DNA of 64,000 nucleotides from Methanobacteriota archaeon (lineage in GTDB: Archaea > Thermoplasmatota > Poseidoniia > Poseidoniales > Thalassarchaeaceae). The notes below the pieces were generated by a model, which was not told the origin of the DNA, made no database searches, and saw only the letters and a program-made list of their open reading frames with translations. The translations under genes and the position numbers were made by a program. Shown here piece after piece: positions 39,470 through 49,553 of this stretch. The stretch is taken from assembly GCA_002716085.1 (NCBI GenBank), contig PAYZ01000017.1, positions 69,267 through 133,266 of the forward strand, in the 5' to 3' direction. Numbering within the stretch: position 1 is the first letter of the stretch; every line of letters starts with the position of its first letter.

Positions 39470-40303
39470 ATGGCCGACTGGCGACCCATGCTAAATCGCC
39501 GGGAAGACGGTTTTCCGCGTATTATGGGTGTAGTGAACGTCACTCCAGACTCGTTTCATCCTCGGTCTAGGTCCACAGACATTAACCATGCAATTGAAAC
39601 TGCGTCCAAGATGGTATCAGAAGGGGCAGAATGGATTGATGTGGGGGGCGAGTCAACTAGACCTGGGGCCAGACCTGTACCTATAGAAGACGAGTTATCT
39701 AGAGTCATACCGGCAATAGAAGGGATACGGGCAGAACTCCCTGACGTCTGCATCTCCATAGACACCAGAAGATCGCAAGTGGCACGCCAGGCACTTAGCT
39801 CAGGGGCTGACATGGTGAACGATGTATCGGCAATGAGCGATCCAGAAATGTTGGAAGTAGTTTCTGAGCATGATTGCCCTGTATGCGTAATGCACATGAA
39901 GGGATTGCCAGAGAACATGCAGGATAACCCAAGTTACGACGACGTTGTCAACGAGGTGAGGAGGTTCTTGGGCGAAGTGACAAGTTTACTGATCGATGAG
40001 GGGGTCAAGCCGAGTCAGATCGTCGCAGATCCGGGAATTGGTTTCGGTAAGACTCTCGGCCACAACCTTGCTCTGCTATCCTCGGGCAGAGAAGTAGTCC
40101 CCGACGACAGGATGAGGCTGATGTGGGGAGTAAGCAGAAAGAGCATGTTCAGAGACCTTCTAGGAAGGGGAGACAGCGAAGACAGGCTCTCTGGGACACT
40201 AGGGATCGCTGCAATTTCCCCTGAAAAGGAAGTTGATATAATCAGGGTCCATGATGTGGTAGAGCACTCAGACGCATTCATCGCAATGAAAGCAGTTAGG
40301 TGA
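39470..40303 (+). CDS. folP: Dihydropteroate synthase
   Basis: IMGVVNVTPDSFHPRSR, WIDVGGESTRPGARPV, ISIDTRRSQVARQAL, VCVMHMKGLPENMQ, VADPGIGFGKTLGHNLALL. ATG 39470 used; the ORF opens at 39371. Confidence 0.94.
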   Translation: MADWRPMLNRREDGFPRIMGVVNVTPDSFHPRSRSTDINHAIETASKMVSEGAEWIDVGGESTRPGARPVPIEDELSRVIPAIEGIRAELPDVCISIDTRRSQVARQALSSGADMVNDVSAMSDPEMLEVVSEHDCPVCVMHMKGLPENMQDNPSYDDVVNEVRRFLGEVTSLLIDEGVKPSQIVADPGIGFGKTLGHNLALLSSGREVVPDDRMRLMWGVSRKSMFRDLLGRGDSEDRLSGTLGIAAISPEKEVDIIRVHDVVEHSDAFIAMKAVR

Positions 40304-40307
40304 GTCA

Positions 40308-41468
40308 ATGAGTGTAAACAACATAATCGAAGTCGACGAAAGACTGAGAATAGTCGGCACCGCTCATGTCAGTAGCGAGTCAGTTGAGCTGGTGCGGAAC
40401 CAAATCGAAGAGTGGGGGCCTGATATCGTAGCTGTCGAGCTTTGCCCTTCTAGGATGGCATCATTGACAGAACCTGAGTCACTTGATTCTGAGGACCTCC
40501 TGAAGATTATCAAGGAGGGGAGGGCGGCTATGATCCTGTTACAATCCGCACTAGCGGCCCAACAAAGAAGGATGGGGATATCTTCTGGAGAGAAGCCGGG
40601 TGCAGAACTACTAGCTGCGGTAAATGTGGCAGAGGAATCAGGAATACCAGTGGAGATGATCGATAGGGACGTTGTTATCACTCTAAGGAGGGCATGGAGG
40701 AAGATGGGAATAAGGGAGAAATGGAGGATTATGAATGCCCTCCTATGGGATGAAGACGACGATGACGTCTCCATGGACGAGATCCTAGGGGACTCTGATC
40801 TCCTAAGCAGCATGATGGAAGAGGCCAGAGAGGTCGCGCCAAGGGCAGGAGAGGTCCTCATCGACGAAAGGGACACCTTCCTAGCAGGTAGGATTCAGCA
40901 GATTCGTGGCAAGGGCAAGGTACTGGCAGTGATAGGAGCAGGGCACCTAAGCGGTGTCGTCCACAACCTAGGAGAGCCTGCGATGGAGACTACCTCAAGG
41001 CTCGCAGCGCTAGCAGAGGAGCCGCCCAAGTCAGTCTGGCCCACTGTCCTAATGGCGGCCATACCAGTCTTCCTACTAGGTGCGGTGGGATGGATGGCCT
41101 ACAATGGGGAAATGGATGAAATCGAGCAGACGGCCAAGACTTGGCTTCTCCTCAATGCCCTACTAGCAGGACTAGGGGTGCTCATTGCAAGGGGTCACCC
41201 ACTCTCGATTCTTGTTGGCGCCGTGGCCTCGCCGATCACCTCGCTAAATCCCACCTTGGCTGCAGGCTGGTTCGCGGGCTATACACAGTTGAAGGTGGCC
41301 TCTCCTAACGGAAAGGACGCGCAGGACTTCCTTAAGCTCGACGAGGTCTCACTATTCTGGAAGAATCGAGTTGGCAGGGTGCTTATGGTTACCGCTCTGG
41401 GCAACTTAGGATCTATGGCTGGAGCTTGGCTAGCAGGTGGTGCAATTTTGGGACTGCTGATAAGTTAA
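40308..41468 (+). CDS. TraB-family membrane protein
   Basis: LRIVGTAHVSSESVELVRNQIEEWGPDIVAVELCPSRM, VLAVIGAGHLSGVVHNL, C-terminal TM helices. Confidence 0.88.
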   Translation: MSVNNIIEVDERLRIVGTAHVSSESVELVRNQIEEWGPDIVAVELCPSRMASLTEPESLDSEDLLKIIKEGRAAMILLQSALAAQQRRMGISSGEKPGAELLAAVNVAEESGIPVEMIDRDVVITLRRAWRKMGIREKWRIMNALLWDEDDDDVSMDEILGDSDLLSSMMEEAREVAPRAGEVLIDERDTFLAGRIQQIRGKGKVLAVIGAGHLSGVVHNLGEPAMETTSRLAALAEEPPKSVWPTVLMAAIPVFLLGAVGWMAYNGEMDEIEQTAKTWLLLNALLAGLGVLIARGHPLSILVGAVASPITSLNPTLAAGWFAGYTQLKVASPNGKDAQDFLKLDEVSLFWKNRVGRVLMVTALGNLGSMAGAWLAGGAILGLLIS

Positions 41469-41486
41469 CTAAGGGATGGTGAGAAT

Positions 41487-42503
41487 GTGGAAAACGAATC
41501 AGAAATTCTTTTTCCGGAAGAGGAAGGATACTCTCGAGGGATTGCCATATGCTTGACAATAGGAATAATGGCGTATTTTCTCGATGCCTTGCTGGAAGCC
41601 AATGATCTGTTCAGTTTGGGCACTGGTACATTGGCGTTTATACTTGGAGGAATCGCCGCTCAATTGGTTTCTGGAATAAGAAATGGCGGTGATTGGGTGA
41701 TAAAGAACATTCTTCCAATAACAATAATTTGTTTGGGTTTCGGCCTTGATCTATCATTACTTTTCAGTGATGAAGGGGGAAGAGTGGGGCTAGTGATTGG
41801 GATATCATCGGCTATTTTTTGCCTAATTTCCAGTGTTTTCATAGGCAGGATGTTTGGGATTACCACCGAGTCGGCACTGGCCATTGGTTGCGGAGGAGCT
41901 ATCTGTGGAAATAGCGCAGTTGTTGCCGTGTCTTCACCGTTGAAAATTAGTAAGGAAGTTTTAGCCATGATTCTTGCAACAGTAAATATTCTCGGAATAA
42001 TAACATTCATCTCTATTCCAGTATTAGCTGCAATTATAGGAATGGAAGAATCCAGTGCTGGAATCTGGGCTGGATCGACCATCCATGCCGTGCCCCAAGC
42101 GATATCGGCTGGAGATGCGATTGGGGGGGAAGGAATAGTAATGGCGACGACAATTAAGCTTTCGAGAGTAGCATTATTGGTCATTGTTGTCCCGATATGT
42201 GCAATAGTCGGGAGAAGCCCAGACAAGGGCGGTTACTTCACAAACCCACTATCTAGAGTCCCTTATTTCCTACCTGGATTCATTTTGGCAGCAATTCTAG
42301 CTACTTGGTTAATGCCAGAGGATTATTCTGGAAGATTCGATAGTTTTGCGAAGTTTAGCCTAGCCCCCGTAATGGCCTCTATTGGATTTTTTATTACCAA
42401 AGGAGGAGTTGGGAGTGATGGTTCTAGAATTTTCGCAGTCGGAGCTATTTCATCGATAGCAATGGTATTGTTCAGTTTTATGGCAATCTATTTTTTCGTT
42501 TGA
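41487..42503 (+). CDS. YeiH-family putative permease
   Basis: LPITIICLGFGLDLSLLF, ALAIGCGGAICGNSAVVAVSSPL, IWAGSTIHAVPQAISAGDAIG. Confidence 0.88.
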   Translation: MENESEILFPEEEGYSRGIAICLTIGIMAYFLDALLEANDLFSLGTGTLAFILGGIAAQLVSGIRNGGDWVIKNILPITIICLGFGLDLSLLFSDEGGRVGLVIGISSAIFCLISSVFIGRMFGITTESALAIGCGGAICGNSAVVAVSSPLKISKEVLAMILATVNILGIITFISIPVLAAIIGMEESSAGIWAGSTIHAVPQAISAGDAIGGEGIVMATTIKLSRVALLVIVVPICAIVGRSPDKGGYFTNPLSRVPYFLPGFILAAILATWLMPEDYSGRFDSFAKFSLAPVMASIGFFITKGGVGSDGSRIFAVGAISSIAMVLFSFMAIYFFV

Positions 42504-42551
42504 TTGGGCATCTTGGTCGAGATTCGATTTAGATTGCGGCTATCAGTAATC

Positions 42552-42803
42552 TCAAACTGCTGGCATCTCTTCTGCAACACCCCATTCGACTGCTTCCCAT
42601 GCCCTCTCGTGAACGTAGTAGAAGCCCATCTTCAACGGGAACTCTATGACGATGAACCACCCAGCCGTCTCTATCTGTCCTGTGAGTAGTCCGGCTACCG
42701 CCGCACCCGTCAAAGTTGCAATTATTCTCCAAGCAAATGTCTTCGCAAGAACGCGTTCTCTAGTGTACATACCCATCGCCATATTCTCGCGCCGGCCTAG
42801 CAT
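42552..42803 (-). CDS. DUF2061-like membrane protein
   Basis: RVLAKTFAWRIIATLTGAAVAGLLTG...FIVIEFPLKMGFYYVHERAWEAVEWG. Confidence 0.82.
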   Translation of the reverse strand: MLGRRENMAMGMYTRERVLAKTFAWRIIATLTGAAVAGLLTGQIETAGWFIVIEFPLKMGFYYVHERAWEAVEWGVAEEMPAV

Positions 42804-42881
42804 TTAGCAATTAACCTAAGCGGTTGGAAGGCCAAAATATGCAGTTTTTCCCATGGCTGTTTTATCGCCGAAATTATTGAA

Positions 42882-43145
42882 CTATTGGGAGGAGGCTGGA
42901 GCAGTGTCTATGGGGTCTACGTCTTCCAATCCCCAGTCGCTCCAGCTCCATGCCCTCTCATGGAAGTAGTATAGGAACATCTTGGTAACTACCTCGATAC
43001 TAGCAATTCCCAAACCAACCTTGATATCATTGGTAAGCAGCCAGGCGATCAAAATCGTGTCTGAAGTTGCTATTGTCCTCCATGTAAGAGTCTTCACGAT
43101 GCTTCGAGTTCTGTTTGCGTGTCCCGTACCGGGTATATGCGCCAT
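42882..43145 (-). CDS. DUF2061-like membrane protein (paralogue)
   Basis: RSIVKTLTWRTIATSDTILIAWLLTNDIKVGLGIASIEVVTKMFLYYFHERAWSWSDWG. Confidence 0.85.
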   Translation of the reverse strand: MAHIPGTGHANRTRSIVKTLTWRTIATSDTILIAWLLTNDIKVGLGIASIEVVTKMFLYYFHERAWSWSDWGLEDVDPIDTAPASSQ

Positions 43146-43192
43146 GGGTTATGCTGATAACAATAGGGGATAACCTCTCCTATTTTGCGATC

Positions 43193-44437
43193 TCACTCAT
43201 TTGCCAAAGACTCGATGACTACTGCGATTCCTTGGCCACCCCCTATGCATGCAGTGGCTATTCCGTAACGGCCAGAGCTTCGCCTTAATTCGTGCGAGAG
43301 CGTTAGCAACAGCCTCGTACCAGTAGCTGCTAGGGGATGGCCCAGTCCCACTGACCCACCGTTTACATTGACTATTTCAGAGTCAATACCCAAATCCTTG
43401 ATGCATGCAACAGCCTGTCCTGCGAATGCCTCGTTAATCTCCCATCGATCAATATCCTCGATTGAAAGGTTGGCTTTCTCCAGTGCCTTAATGCTGGAAG
43501 GGACTGGCCCATATGCCATGATTGCTGGTTCGATTCCAACAATTCCCCACGAGACGATTCTAGCTAGAGGGGTGTCACCATCTAGTTTCGCCCTTATTGA
43601 TGACTTCACTATGACAGCAGCAGCCCCATCAACAACCCCTGAGGCATTTCCAGCAGTGACCAGTGAGTCTGGTCCAAAGTGCGTCCTAAGATTGGAGAGA
43701 GATTCGACCGAGGTACCAAGAACAACGTGGTCCTCGTGTTCGTATCCAATGGTTCCACTTTCTGAATCTACCTCCACTATCTCTTGCTTCCAAGTACCTC
43801 TTTCGATGCTGGCTTCCGTCCTTTGGTGACTTTTAGCAGCGAATTCGTCAGCTTCTTCTCTGACTATACCCTTCCTCCTACAGAGTTCATCACTTGTCTG
43901 TGCCATGAAGTAGCCTACGAAGTCGTCCCTTAGGTTTGTGAACAGGTAGTCCTCCATGTCCTTGTCGATCTCGGACCCTGCGATTGGAGGACGTCCCAGC
44001 TTGTATTTCTGCCTCATTTCCCTCAGGACGTGGGGAGCTTGGCTAAGATTCTCCATTCCTCCAGCGACTACTACTTCTGCCTCTTTGAGAAGGATTGTCT
44101 GTGCAGCGCTAATTATCGATTGGGCCCCACTTCCGCATAAACGATTTAGAGTGAGCATTGGAACTTCATATGGGATTCCTGCTTTGAGTCCGGAATGCCT
44201 AGCCCCGTATATTGCCTGGCTAGAAGTCTGTAGGGCATGCCCCATAATTACGTGATCAACTGATTCCGGATCAGTCCCCGTCTTCTCCAATGCCCCCCTT
44301 ATCGCTATAGAACCCAACTCTTCGGCTGAAACTGATGCAAGCCTCCCTCCCGGCTCCCCATCGCCCCTCTTCCCTCCGAGCCACTCGCAGAAAGGAGTTC
44401 TTGCACCCCCAACTATGACTACTCCGTCATCTGTCAC
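43193..44437 (-). CDS. Acetyl-CoA acyltransferase (thiolase)
   Basis: LNRLCGSGAQSIISAAQTI, NVNGGSVGLGHPLAATGTRL, IATACIGGGQGIAVVIE. Confidence 0.95.
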   Translation of the reverse strand: MTDDGVVIVGGARTPFCEWLGGKRGDGEPGGRLASVSAEELGSIAIRGALEKTGTDPESVDHVIMGHALQTSSQAIYGARHSGLKAGIPYEVPMLTLNRLCGSGAQSIISAAQTILLKEAEVVVAGGMENLSQAPHVLREMRQKYKLGRPPIAGSEIDKDMEDYLFTNLRDDFVGYFMAQTSDELCRRKGIVREEADEFAAKSHQRTEASIERGTWKQEIVEVDSESGTIGYEHEDHVVLGTSVESLSNLRTHFGPDSLVTAGNASGVVDGAAAVIVKSSIRAKLDGDTPLARIVSWGIVGIEPAIMAYGPVPSSIKALEKANLSIEDIDRWEINEAFAGQAVACIKDLGIDSEIVNVNGGSVGLGHPLAATGTRLLLTLSHELRRSSGRYGIATACIGGGQGIAVVIESLANE

Positions 44438-44485
44438 GATATATCCAACCAGTGGGGACTCAAGAGTCTGACGATATTACAGCCT

Positions 44486-45904
44486 CTAGGATTGGTCTTC
44501 ATCGTCTGTCATTGATCCCAGGTAGTCTGGGAGTTCCACTCCAGACATCTTTGCTACATCGTGGATTGGAGGGAGGCTCTGCACTAAGCTGCTAACGAAG
44601 TTGCTAGTTGCAGAGTTTCCGTCAGCAGAATTTCCGCTATCCCAAACTGTAATCTTGTCTATCTTCAGGTTCCTTATTGCTTCGGTCTGAGCTTGGACCA
44701 TAGACTCGATTTTCTCCACCATTAGAAGCGTTGCAGCGGCTTTGGGATCCCCTGAAGCACTAGAGACTAGGTTGTTGTAACCCTGTGCCTTTGCGTCCAG
44801 AACTTTCTGGATACCCTCTGCCTCGGCCTCGTACTTTGCTAGAATTGCATCAGCTTCTCCGTGGGCAATCCTTCTTTGCCTCTCTGCCTCTGCGTCTGCG
44901 GCAATCTCAACCTGTTGCTTTGCTACTGTCTCACGTGCGATTTCGCTCGCCCTGAGCTTTGATTCCTCCTCCTCGTAGACTGCTTTTTGGATCTCGGCTT
45001 CCGCCTGGGCAGTGGCCACATCGGCTCTCTGCTTTGTGGCTGCCTCTGCTTCCGCCAAGTCTGCGTTGGCCCTGGCTATCTCGGCCTGAGCTGAATTCTC
45101 ACCACTAACTGCCATTGCCTCTTGTTGCTCAACGAAAACACGCTGGTCAGCCTCAGCTGCCTTCCTACCCTTCTCAGCTTCAGCTTGGTTCTCAGCTACC
45201 TCGATCTCCCTTACTCGGTCTGCCTTTGCCTTACCGATTGCACCGTCTCTTTCAGCATTGGAAACGTCTATTCTTGCCTGCTCTACTGCTGTAGCAGCTG
45301 CCTTCTTACCGATACTGTCGATATAATCCGACTCATCAGTAATGTCCGCGATGTTCACGTTGATGAGGTAAAGACCGACCTTTCTCATCTCCTGCCCTAC
45401 GTTCTTCTGGATAAGCTCCAGGAATGCGTCCCTATCCTGATTAATCTGCTCTATTGTCAGTGTGGCAACAGTTAGACGTAGTTGTCCGAAGATAATCTCC
45501 TTGGCCATTTCTTCGATGTCCTCGACTCTGAAGCCAAGAAGACGCTCTGCCGCATTTGCCATTATAGTTGGTTCAGTGGACACACCGATGGTGAATGTAC
45601 TTGGCACATTGATTCGGATGTTCTGCAAAGAAAGTGCGCCCCTAAGGTCGATGTTTATGGTCATAGGCTTCAGAGAAATATAGGCATAATCCTGAATCAA
45701 AGGCCACACCAAAGCTGCACCCCCATGGAGTGTCTTAGAGGCCTTTGGCCTTCCATCGGGGGTTCTTTCGGTTCTACCATAAATCACCATGATCTGGTCT
45801 GGAGGACACCTCTTGTAGCGCTGGGCGAAAAACATCACCGCAGCAACTAATATCAGTACCACTGCAAAAATCATTATCGTAAGTATTGCTCCACTCTCTG
45901 CCAT
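44486..45904 (-). CDS. Flotillin-like SPFH/band 7 membrane protein
   Basis: N-terminal TM, RCPPDQIMVIYGRT, SPFH domain, long Ala/Glu-rich coiled coil (QAEAEKGRKAAEADQRVFVEQQEAMAV). Confidence 0.92.
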   Translation of the reverse strand: MAESGAILTIMIFAVVLILVAAVMFFAQRYKRCPPDQIMVIYGRTERTPDGRPKASKTLHGGAALVWPLIQDYAYISLKPMTINIDLRGALSLQNIRINVPSTFTIGVSTEPTIMANAAERLLGFRVEDIEEMAKEIIFGQLRLTVATLTIEQINQDRDAFLELIQKNVGQEMRKVGLYLINVNIADITDESDYIDSIGKKAAATAVEQARIDVSNAERDGAIGKAKADRVREIEVAENQAEAEKGRKAAEADQRVFVEQQEAMAVSGENSAQAEIARANADLAEAEAATKQRADVATAQAEAEIQKAVYEEEESKLRASEIARETVAKQQVEIAADAEAERQRRIAHGEADAILAKYEAEAEGIQKVLDAKAQGYNNLVSSASGDPKAAATLLMVEKIESMVQAQTEAIRNLKIDKITVWDSGNSADGNSATSNFVSSLVQSLPPIHDVAKMSGVELPDYLGSMTDDEDQS

Positions 45905-46002
45905 TGGCTCAACTCATGGTGAATGAAACAAGGGTCACGTATGAATCCTTACCCGACAGGCTCTTGAGAATAAAAGTGGGCTGCGAATCTAAATCAAATT
46001 TC

Positions 46003-46599
46003 TTAGATTCTCTTCACTACTAGGACCTCGCCGATGACATCGGTGACTTCTATGAAGTCACCTGTACCTATCTCTGCATTATCTGCGGACTTTGCGTTGT
46101 ATGTCCTTTGAGCCCCATTGACTTCCACTGTTACTTGGCCTACCCCGTCCCCAGAGATTCTCAGATATGTCTGGCCCCTAGAACCTATTGCCTCGGAGAG
46201 ATCGGTCGTACCATCCTGCTGGAGAGTTACGAAAAGCTCGAACAGCTTGCCAGTTGCGAACATAGATGCAGTTCCGGTAACCCCTCCGGCGATTACTGCC
46301 AATGAAGTCCCACCATCGGACTTCAATACGTAGAGTCCACCCAGGCCAAAGAACATCATGAATGCCATTATGCCCTGGAAAGTTAAGGCTTTGAAAGATG
46401 CATCAGCACCCATGTCAACATCTATTCCGAAGAGTCCATCGAAAACGTCTGTGGCGATTCCGCCTATCATTAGTAGGAAGAAATAGAGGACGAATAGAAT
46501 CCCCCCTACGAGGGCGCTGGCAGCAAAAAGGAGCTCCATTCCGGATGCGTCACCGAGCCCTACTAAGTCGAAGAGATTGAAGTCAAGCAAACCGGCCAT
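46003..46599 (-). CDS. NfeD/YuaF-like membrane protein with C-terminal OB-fold
   Basis: TM segments then IGSRGQTYLRISGDGVGQVTVEVNGAQRTYNAKSADNAEIGTGDFIEVTDVIGEVLVVKR; directly upstream of flotillin. Confidence 0.82.
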   Translation of the reverse strand: MAGLLDFNLFDLVGLGDASGMELLFAASALVGGILFVLYFFLLMIGGIATDVFDGLFGIDVDMGADASFKALTFQGIMAFMMFFGLGGLYVLKSDGGTSLAVIAGGVTGTASMFATGKLFELFVTLQQDGTTDLSEAIGSRGQTYLRISGDGVGQVTVEVNGAQRTYNAKSADNAEIGTGDFIEVTDVIGEVLVVKRI

Positions 46600-46656
46600 T
46601 GGACAAGCGTAGTGGCAGTAAGATTTTACTTGTTCGGCGTTAGCTAGAAAATCTGC

Positions 46657-46992
46657 CTATTTCCTCTGGGACATAATGACTCCCAAGTACCGTTCGATGT
46701 TCAGGACAGGACCTAGGCACAGGCCTACAACAATAAAGGAAAGTGTCAGGTTTGTCTGATGAGAAAAGAATGAGTCCAGAAGAGTGTATGTTAACAGCCC
46801 TATAAGAAAAAGAAGGATCGGTATAGCTGCTCTTCTGAAGAAGATGTGGTATCCATATAGCTGATCAAAGGCTGGGTTTCCTATCACCTTGTCAACGAGA
46901 TCCTCTTCATTACTTTGTGGCATGTTCCACCTCAGGAAACTAGCCATGCTAAGAGACCTATGAATGTCATCCCAACTGGAACTGCATACCAA
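46657..46992 (-). CDS. Small membrane protein
   Basis: TM segments AIPILLFLIGLLTYTLL and LTLSFIVVGLCLGPVL; likely start is internal (MASFLRW or MPQSNEE). Confidence 0.6.
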   Translation of the reverse strand: MVCSSSWDDIHRSLSMASFLRWNMPQSNEEDLVDKVIGNPAFDQLYGYHIFFRRAAIPILLFLIGLLTYTLLDSFFSHQTNLTLSFIVVGLCLGPVLNIERYLGVIMSQRK

Positions 46993-47276
46993 GCTGCCTT
47001 AATTGCACCTGGCGAGTCATCGACTAATTCCTTTTTTCCAGAACCGGGATTTGTGACCATAACAGTCTTCTCAGCCTTACTATATACCTTTGAGAATTCA
47101 TCCTCATGGCGCGCAATGAATAGGAGGAAGTAAATCCCCAGAGCTATGGTTCCGCCTCCTGTCAGTTGTATGAGTTGCGCCATGAGCTCGGGAGTCCCTG
47201 AATCCAAGAGTGCCTCCCCTATGAGAAGCTGTGCAATCCCCATCATGAACCAAGTAAGGGAGTCCTTTCTCGCCAC
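46932..47276 (-). CDS. Small membrane protein
   Basis: Several hydrophobic segments; overlaps the downstream small membrane ORF. Confidence 0.6.
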   Translation of the reverse strand: MARKDSLTWFMMGIAQLLIGEALLDSGTPELMAQLIQLTGGGTIALGIYFLLFIARHEDEFSKVYSKAEKTVMVTNPGSGKKELVDDSPGAIKAAWYAVPVGMTFIGLLAWLVS

Positions 47277-47328
47277 GATTGGAAGACATGCTGTCCCCTA
47301 TTGAATTTGACCCCTTACAGTGTCGATT

Positions 47329-47745
47329 CTAGCCACCCCTACTTGTTGGTCTGCGATCCCAAACTGCCCATGTACCCTTGGCAGATGCCACAAGATTGCC
47401 TTCACTGGTTTCCAATCTCCCTTCTACATGTGCAATAGACCTGCCTCTACGAATAACTTCTGCTGTGGCGATAAGGTGGTCTCCCTCGTTAACAGCATTT
47501 AGGTACGAGATATCCAATTGAGCGGTTGCACACCATTCATTTTCGCCTATTATTGAGACTAAGGTTCCACCCATTGCAGTGTCCAGCAGGGTAGCATGGA
47601 CGCCCCCATGGGCAATACCGCCCATGTTCAGATGCTCCCCTCCTACTTTCAGCTCAACCACACAGGATCCCTCTTTGAATTCAGTAATCTCCATTCCTAG
47701 GGTCCTAGCAAGCTCGTTTAGCCTGGGTGACGTGTTTTCGCTCAT
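47329..47745 (-). CDS. PaaI-family hotdog-fold thioesterase
   Basis: GEHLNMGGIAHGGVHATLLDTAMGGTLVSI; ATG at 47745 overlaps the ABC transporter stop (ATGA-type). Confidence 0.88.
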   Translation of the reverse strand: MSENTSPRLNELARTLGMEITEFKEGSCVVELKVGGEHLNMGGIAHGGVHATLLDTAMGGTLVSIIGENEWCATAQLDISYLNAVNEGDHLIATAEVIRRGRSIAHVEGRLETSEGNLVASAKGTWAVWDRRPTSRGG

Positions 47746-49508
47746 TGAGATACCCCCGTCTGCACATCCCATAGCCGAGAGTACAACCCTCCTAGTTCTA
47801 CCAACTCGTCATGACTCCCTCTTTCGGAAATCTTTCCTTCATCCATTACTGCGATGAAGTCAGCATTCCTGACAGTGGAAAGCCTGTGTGCGATAATCAG
47901 GGTAGTCCTATCCCTGGAGATTCTATCTATTGATCGTTGTAGAGCGGCCTCGGTCTCATTGTCCACATTGCTAGTTGCCTCATCGAGAACAAGGATAGGA
48001 GCGTCCTTGAGGACGGCCCTTGCAATTGCAATCCTCTGGCGCTGACCACCGGAGAGCCTGTGGCCATCCTCCCCGATGTTGGTATCCCATCCATCCGGAA
48101 GTTGATCAATGAAACTGATTGCCTCCGCTATACTAGCCGCATCAATCATATCTTCCTCTGATGCATCTGGGCTCCCGTAAAGCACGTTATCCCTTACAGA
48201 GCCCGGGAATAGCGTAGTGGTCTGACTAACCAGGGATATTGATCCTCTGAGTGAGTTAAGAGTGAGTTCCCTGACGTCATGCCCATCTAGGGTAACTTTA
48301 CCGCCGATTGGGTCATGGAACCTGAGAAGAAGACGAACAAGGGTAGTCTTGCCAGAGCCTGTTGCCCCGACCAAACCCACCGTCATTCCCGAAGGAACAT
48401 CGAGATCTATGCCCCGAAGAACATCCTCCCTGCCTGGGTAAGTGAATTCTATATCCCTGAACTGTATCTTCCCGTTTATAGTTTCAAGATCTTGGTTCCC
48501 TTCGACTATTCCTATCTCAGTGTCCAGAAGATCAAGAACCCTAGTAGTGGATGCAAGGGCCCTCTGGTACAGGTCGAAAGTTTCACCGAGCCTAGTTAGT
48601 GGCCACAAGAGTCGTTGCGTAATGAAGACAATTACAGAGTACTCGCCTAGGCCAATCCTGCCTTCAAGGGCGTATTTCCCCCCGACAAGGAGGTTCGCAG
48701 TGAATGCGAAAAGAATAGCCATTCGAATCAGTGGGACGAAGGAAGCAGAGAGCCTGATAGCTGACCTGTTTGCGTTCCTGTATGACTCGGATGCCTCGCT
48801 AACTCTTTCTGCTTCCCTCTCCTCTGCTGTGAAGGATTTTATCGTAGTGATCCCTTGGAGGTTGTTGTTCAGTATGGAGTTTAGCTCTGCTACCTCCTTC
48901 CTAACTTCGGTGTACCTTACTCCTATTCTTCTCTGATATAGGAAAGATCCACCTACGATAATCGGCACTGGGATGATTGCAAGGATGGCCACCTCCGGTG
49001 CTACGGAAAACATGATTCCGCTGACTACGATAACAGTAGTGCCCACATGAAGAAGGTCGTTCGCTCCGTGATCCAAGAATCTCTCAAGTTGGTTGACGTC
49101 ATCATTCAATATCGCCATCAGACCGCCGGTGCTCTGCTCGGAGAACCATTGCATCTCCAAGTCCTGGATATGCTTGTAGGCATCCATCCTAAGTTCGTGC
49201 TGAGCTGTTTGTGCCAAGTTCCTCCATAGGACCCCGTAGAGGTATTGGAATAGTGATTCAAGGACCCAAATTGCCACAGTAATTGCAGCTAGGATCTGCA
49301 ACTGCTCCCAGGGATCGCTAAATCCGTAAGTTGCCAGGAAAGAGTCTTCCCTCTCTGCTACTACATCGACGGCTAATCCAATTAGGATCGGAGGAGCCAA
49401 GTCCCAGATCTTGTTTAGAACAGAACATATCGATGCTAGGATGATTGTTCCCCTGTGGTCGGACAGCTGGGAAAGTAGCCTACCAAGGGGGTGCCTAGGG
49501 CGAGACAT
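47742..49508 (-). CDS. ABC transporter, fused permease/ATPase (MdlB/MsbA-like exporter)
   Basis: Walker A GATGSGKTTLVRLLLRF, signature LSGGQRQRIAIARAVLKDAPILVLDEATSNVD. Confidence 0.95.
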   Translation of the reverse strand: MSRPRHPLGRLLSQLSDHRGTIILASICSVLNKIWDLAPPILIGLAVDVVAEREDSFLATYGFSDPWEQLQILAAITVAIWVLESLFQYLYGVLWRNLAQTAQHELRMDAYKHIQDLEMQWFSEQSTGGLMAILNDDVNQLERFLDHGANDLLHVGTTVIVVSGIMFSVAPEVAILAIIPVPIIVGGSFLYQRRIGVRYTEVRKEVAELNSILNNNLQGITTIKSFTAEEREAERVSEASESYRNANRSAIRLSASFVPLIRMAILFAFTANLLVGGKYALEGRIGLGEYSVIVFITQRLLWPLTRLGETFDLYQRALASTTRVLDLLDTEIGIVEGNQDLETINGKIQFRDIEFTYPGREDVLRGIDLDVPSGMTVGLVGATGSGKTTLVRLLLRFHDPIGGKVTLDGHDVRELTLNSLRGSISLVSQTTTLFPGSVRDNVLYGSPDASEEDMIDAASIAEAISFIDQLPDGWDTNIGEDGHRLSGGQRQRIAIARAVLKDAPILVLDEATSNVDNETEAALQRSIDRISRDRTTLIIAHRLSTVRNADFIAVMDEGKISERGSHDELVELGGLYSRLWDVQTGVSQ

Positions 49509-49553
49509 GCTCCCCGCTCGGAATGAGGGGCTTCAAATTACGGGTAGGGGTTG

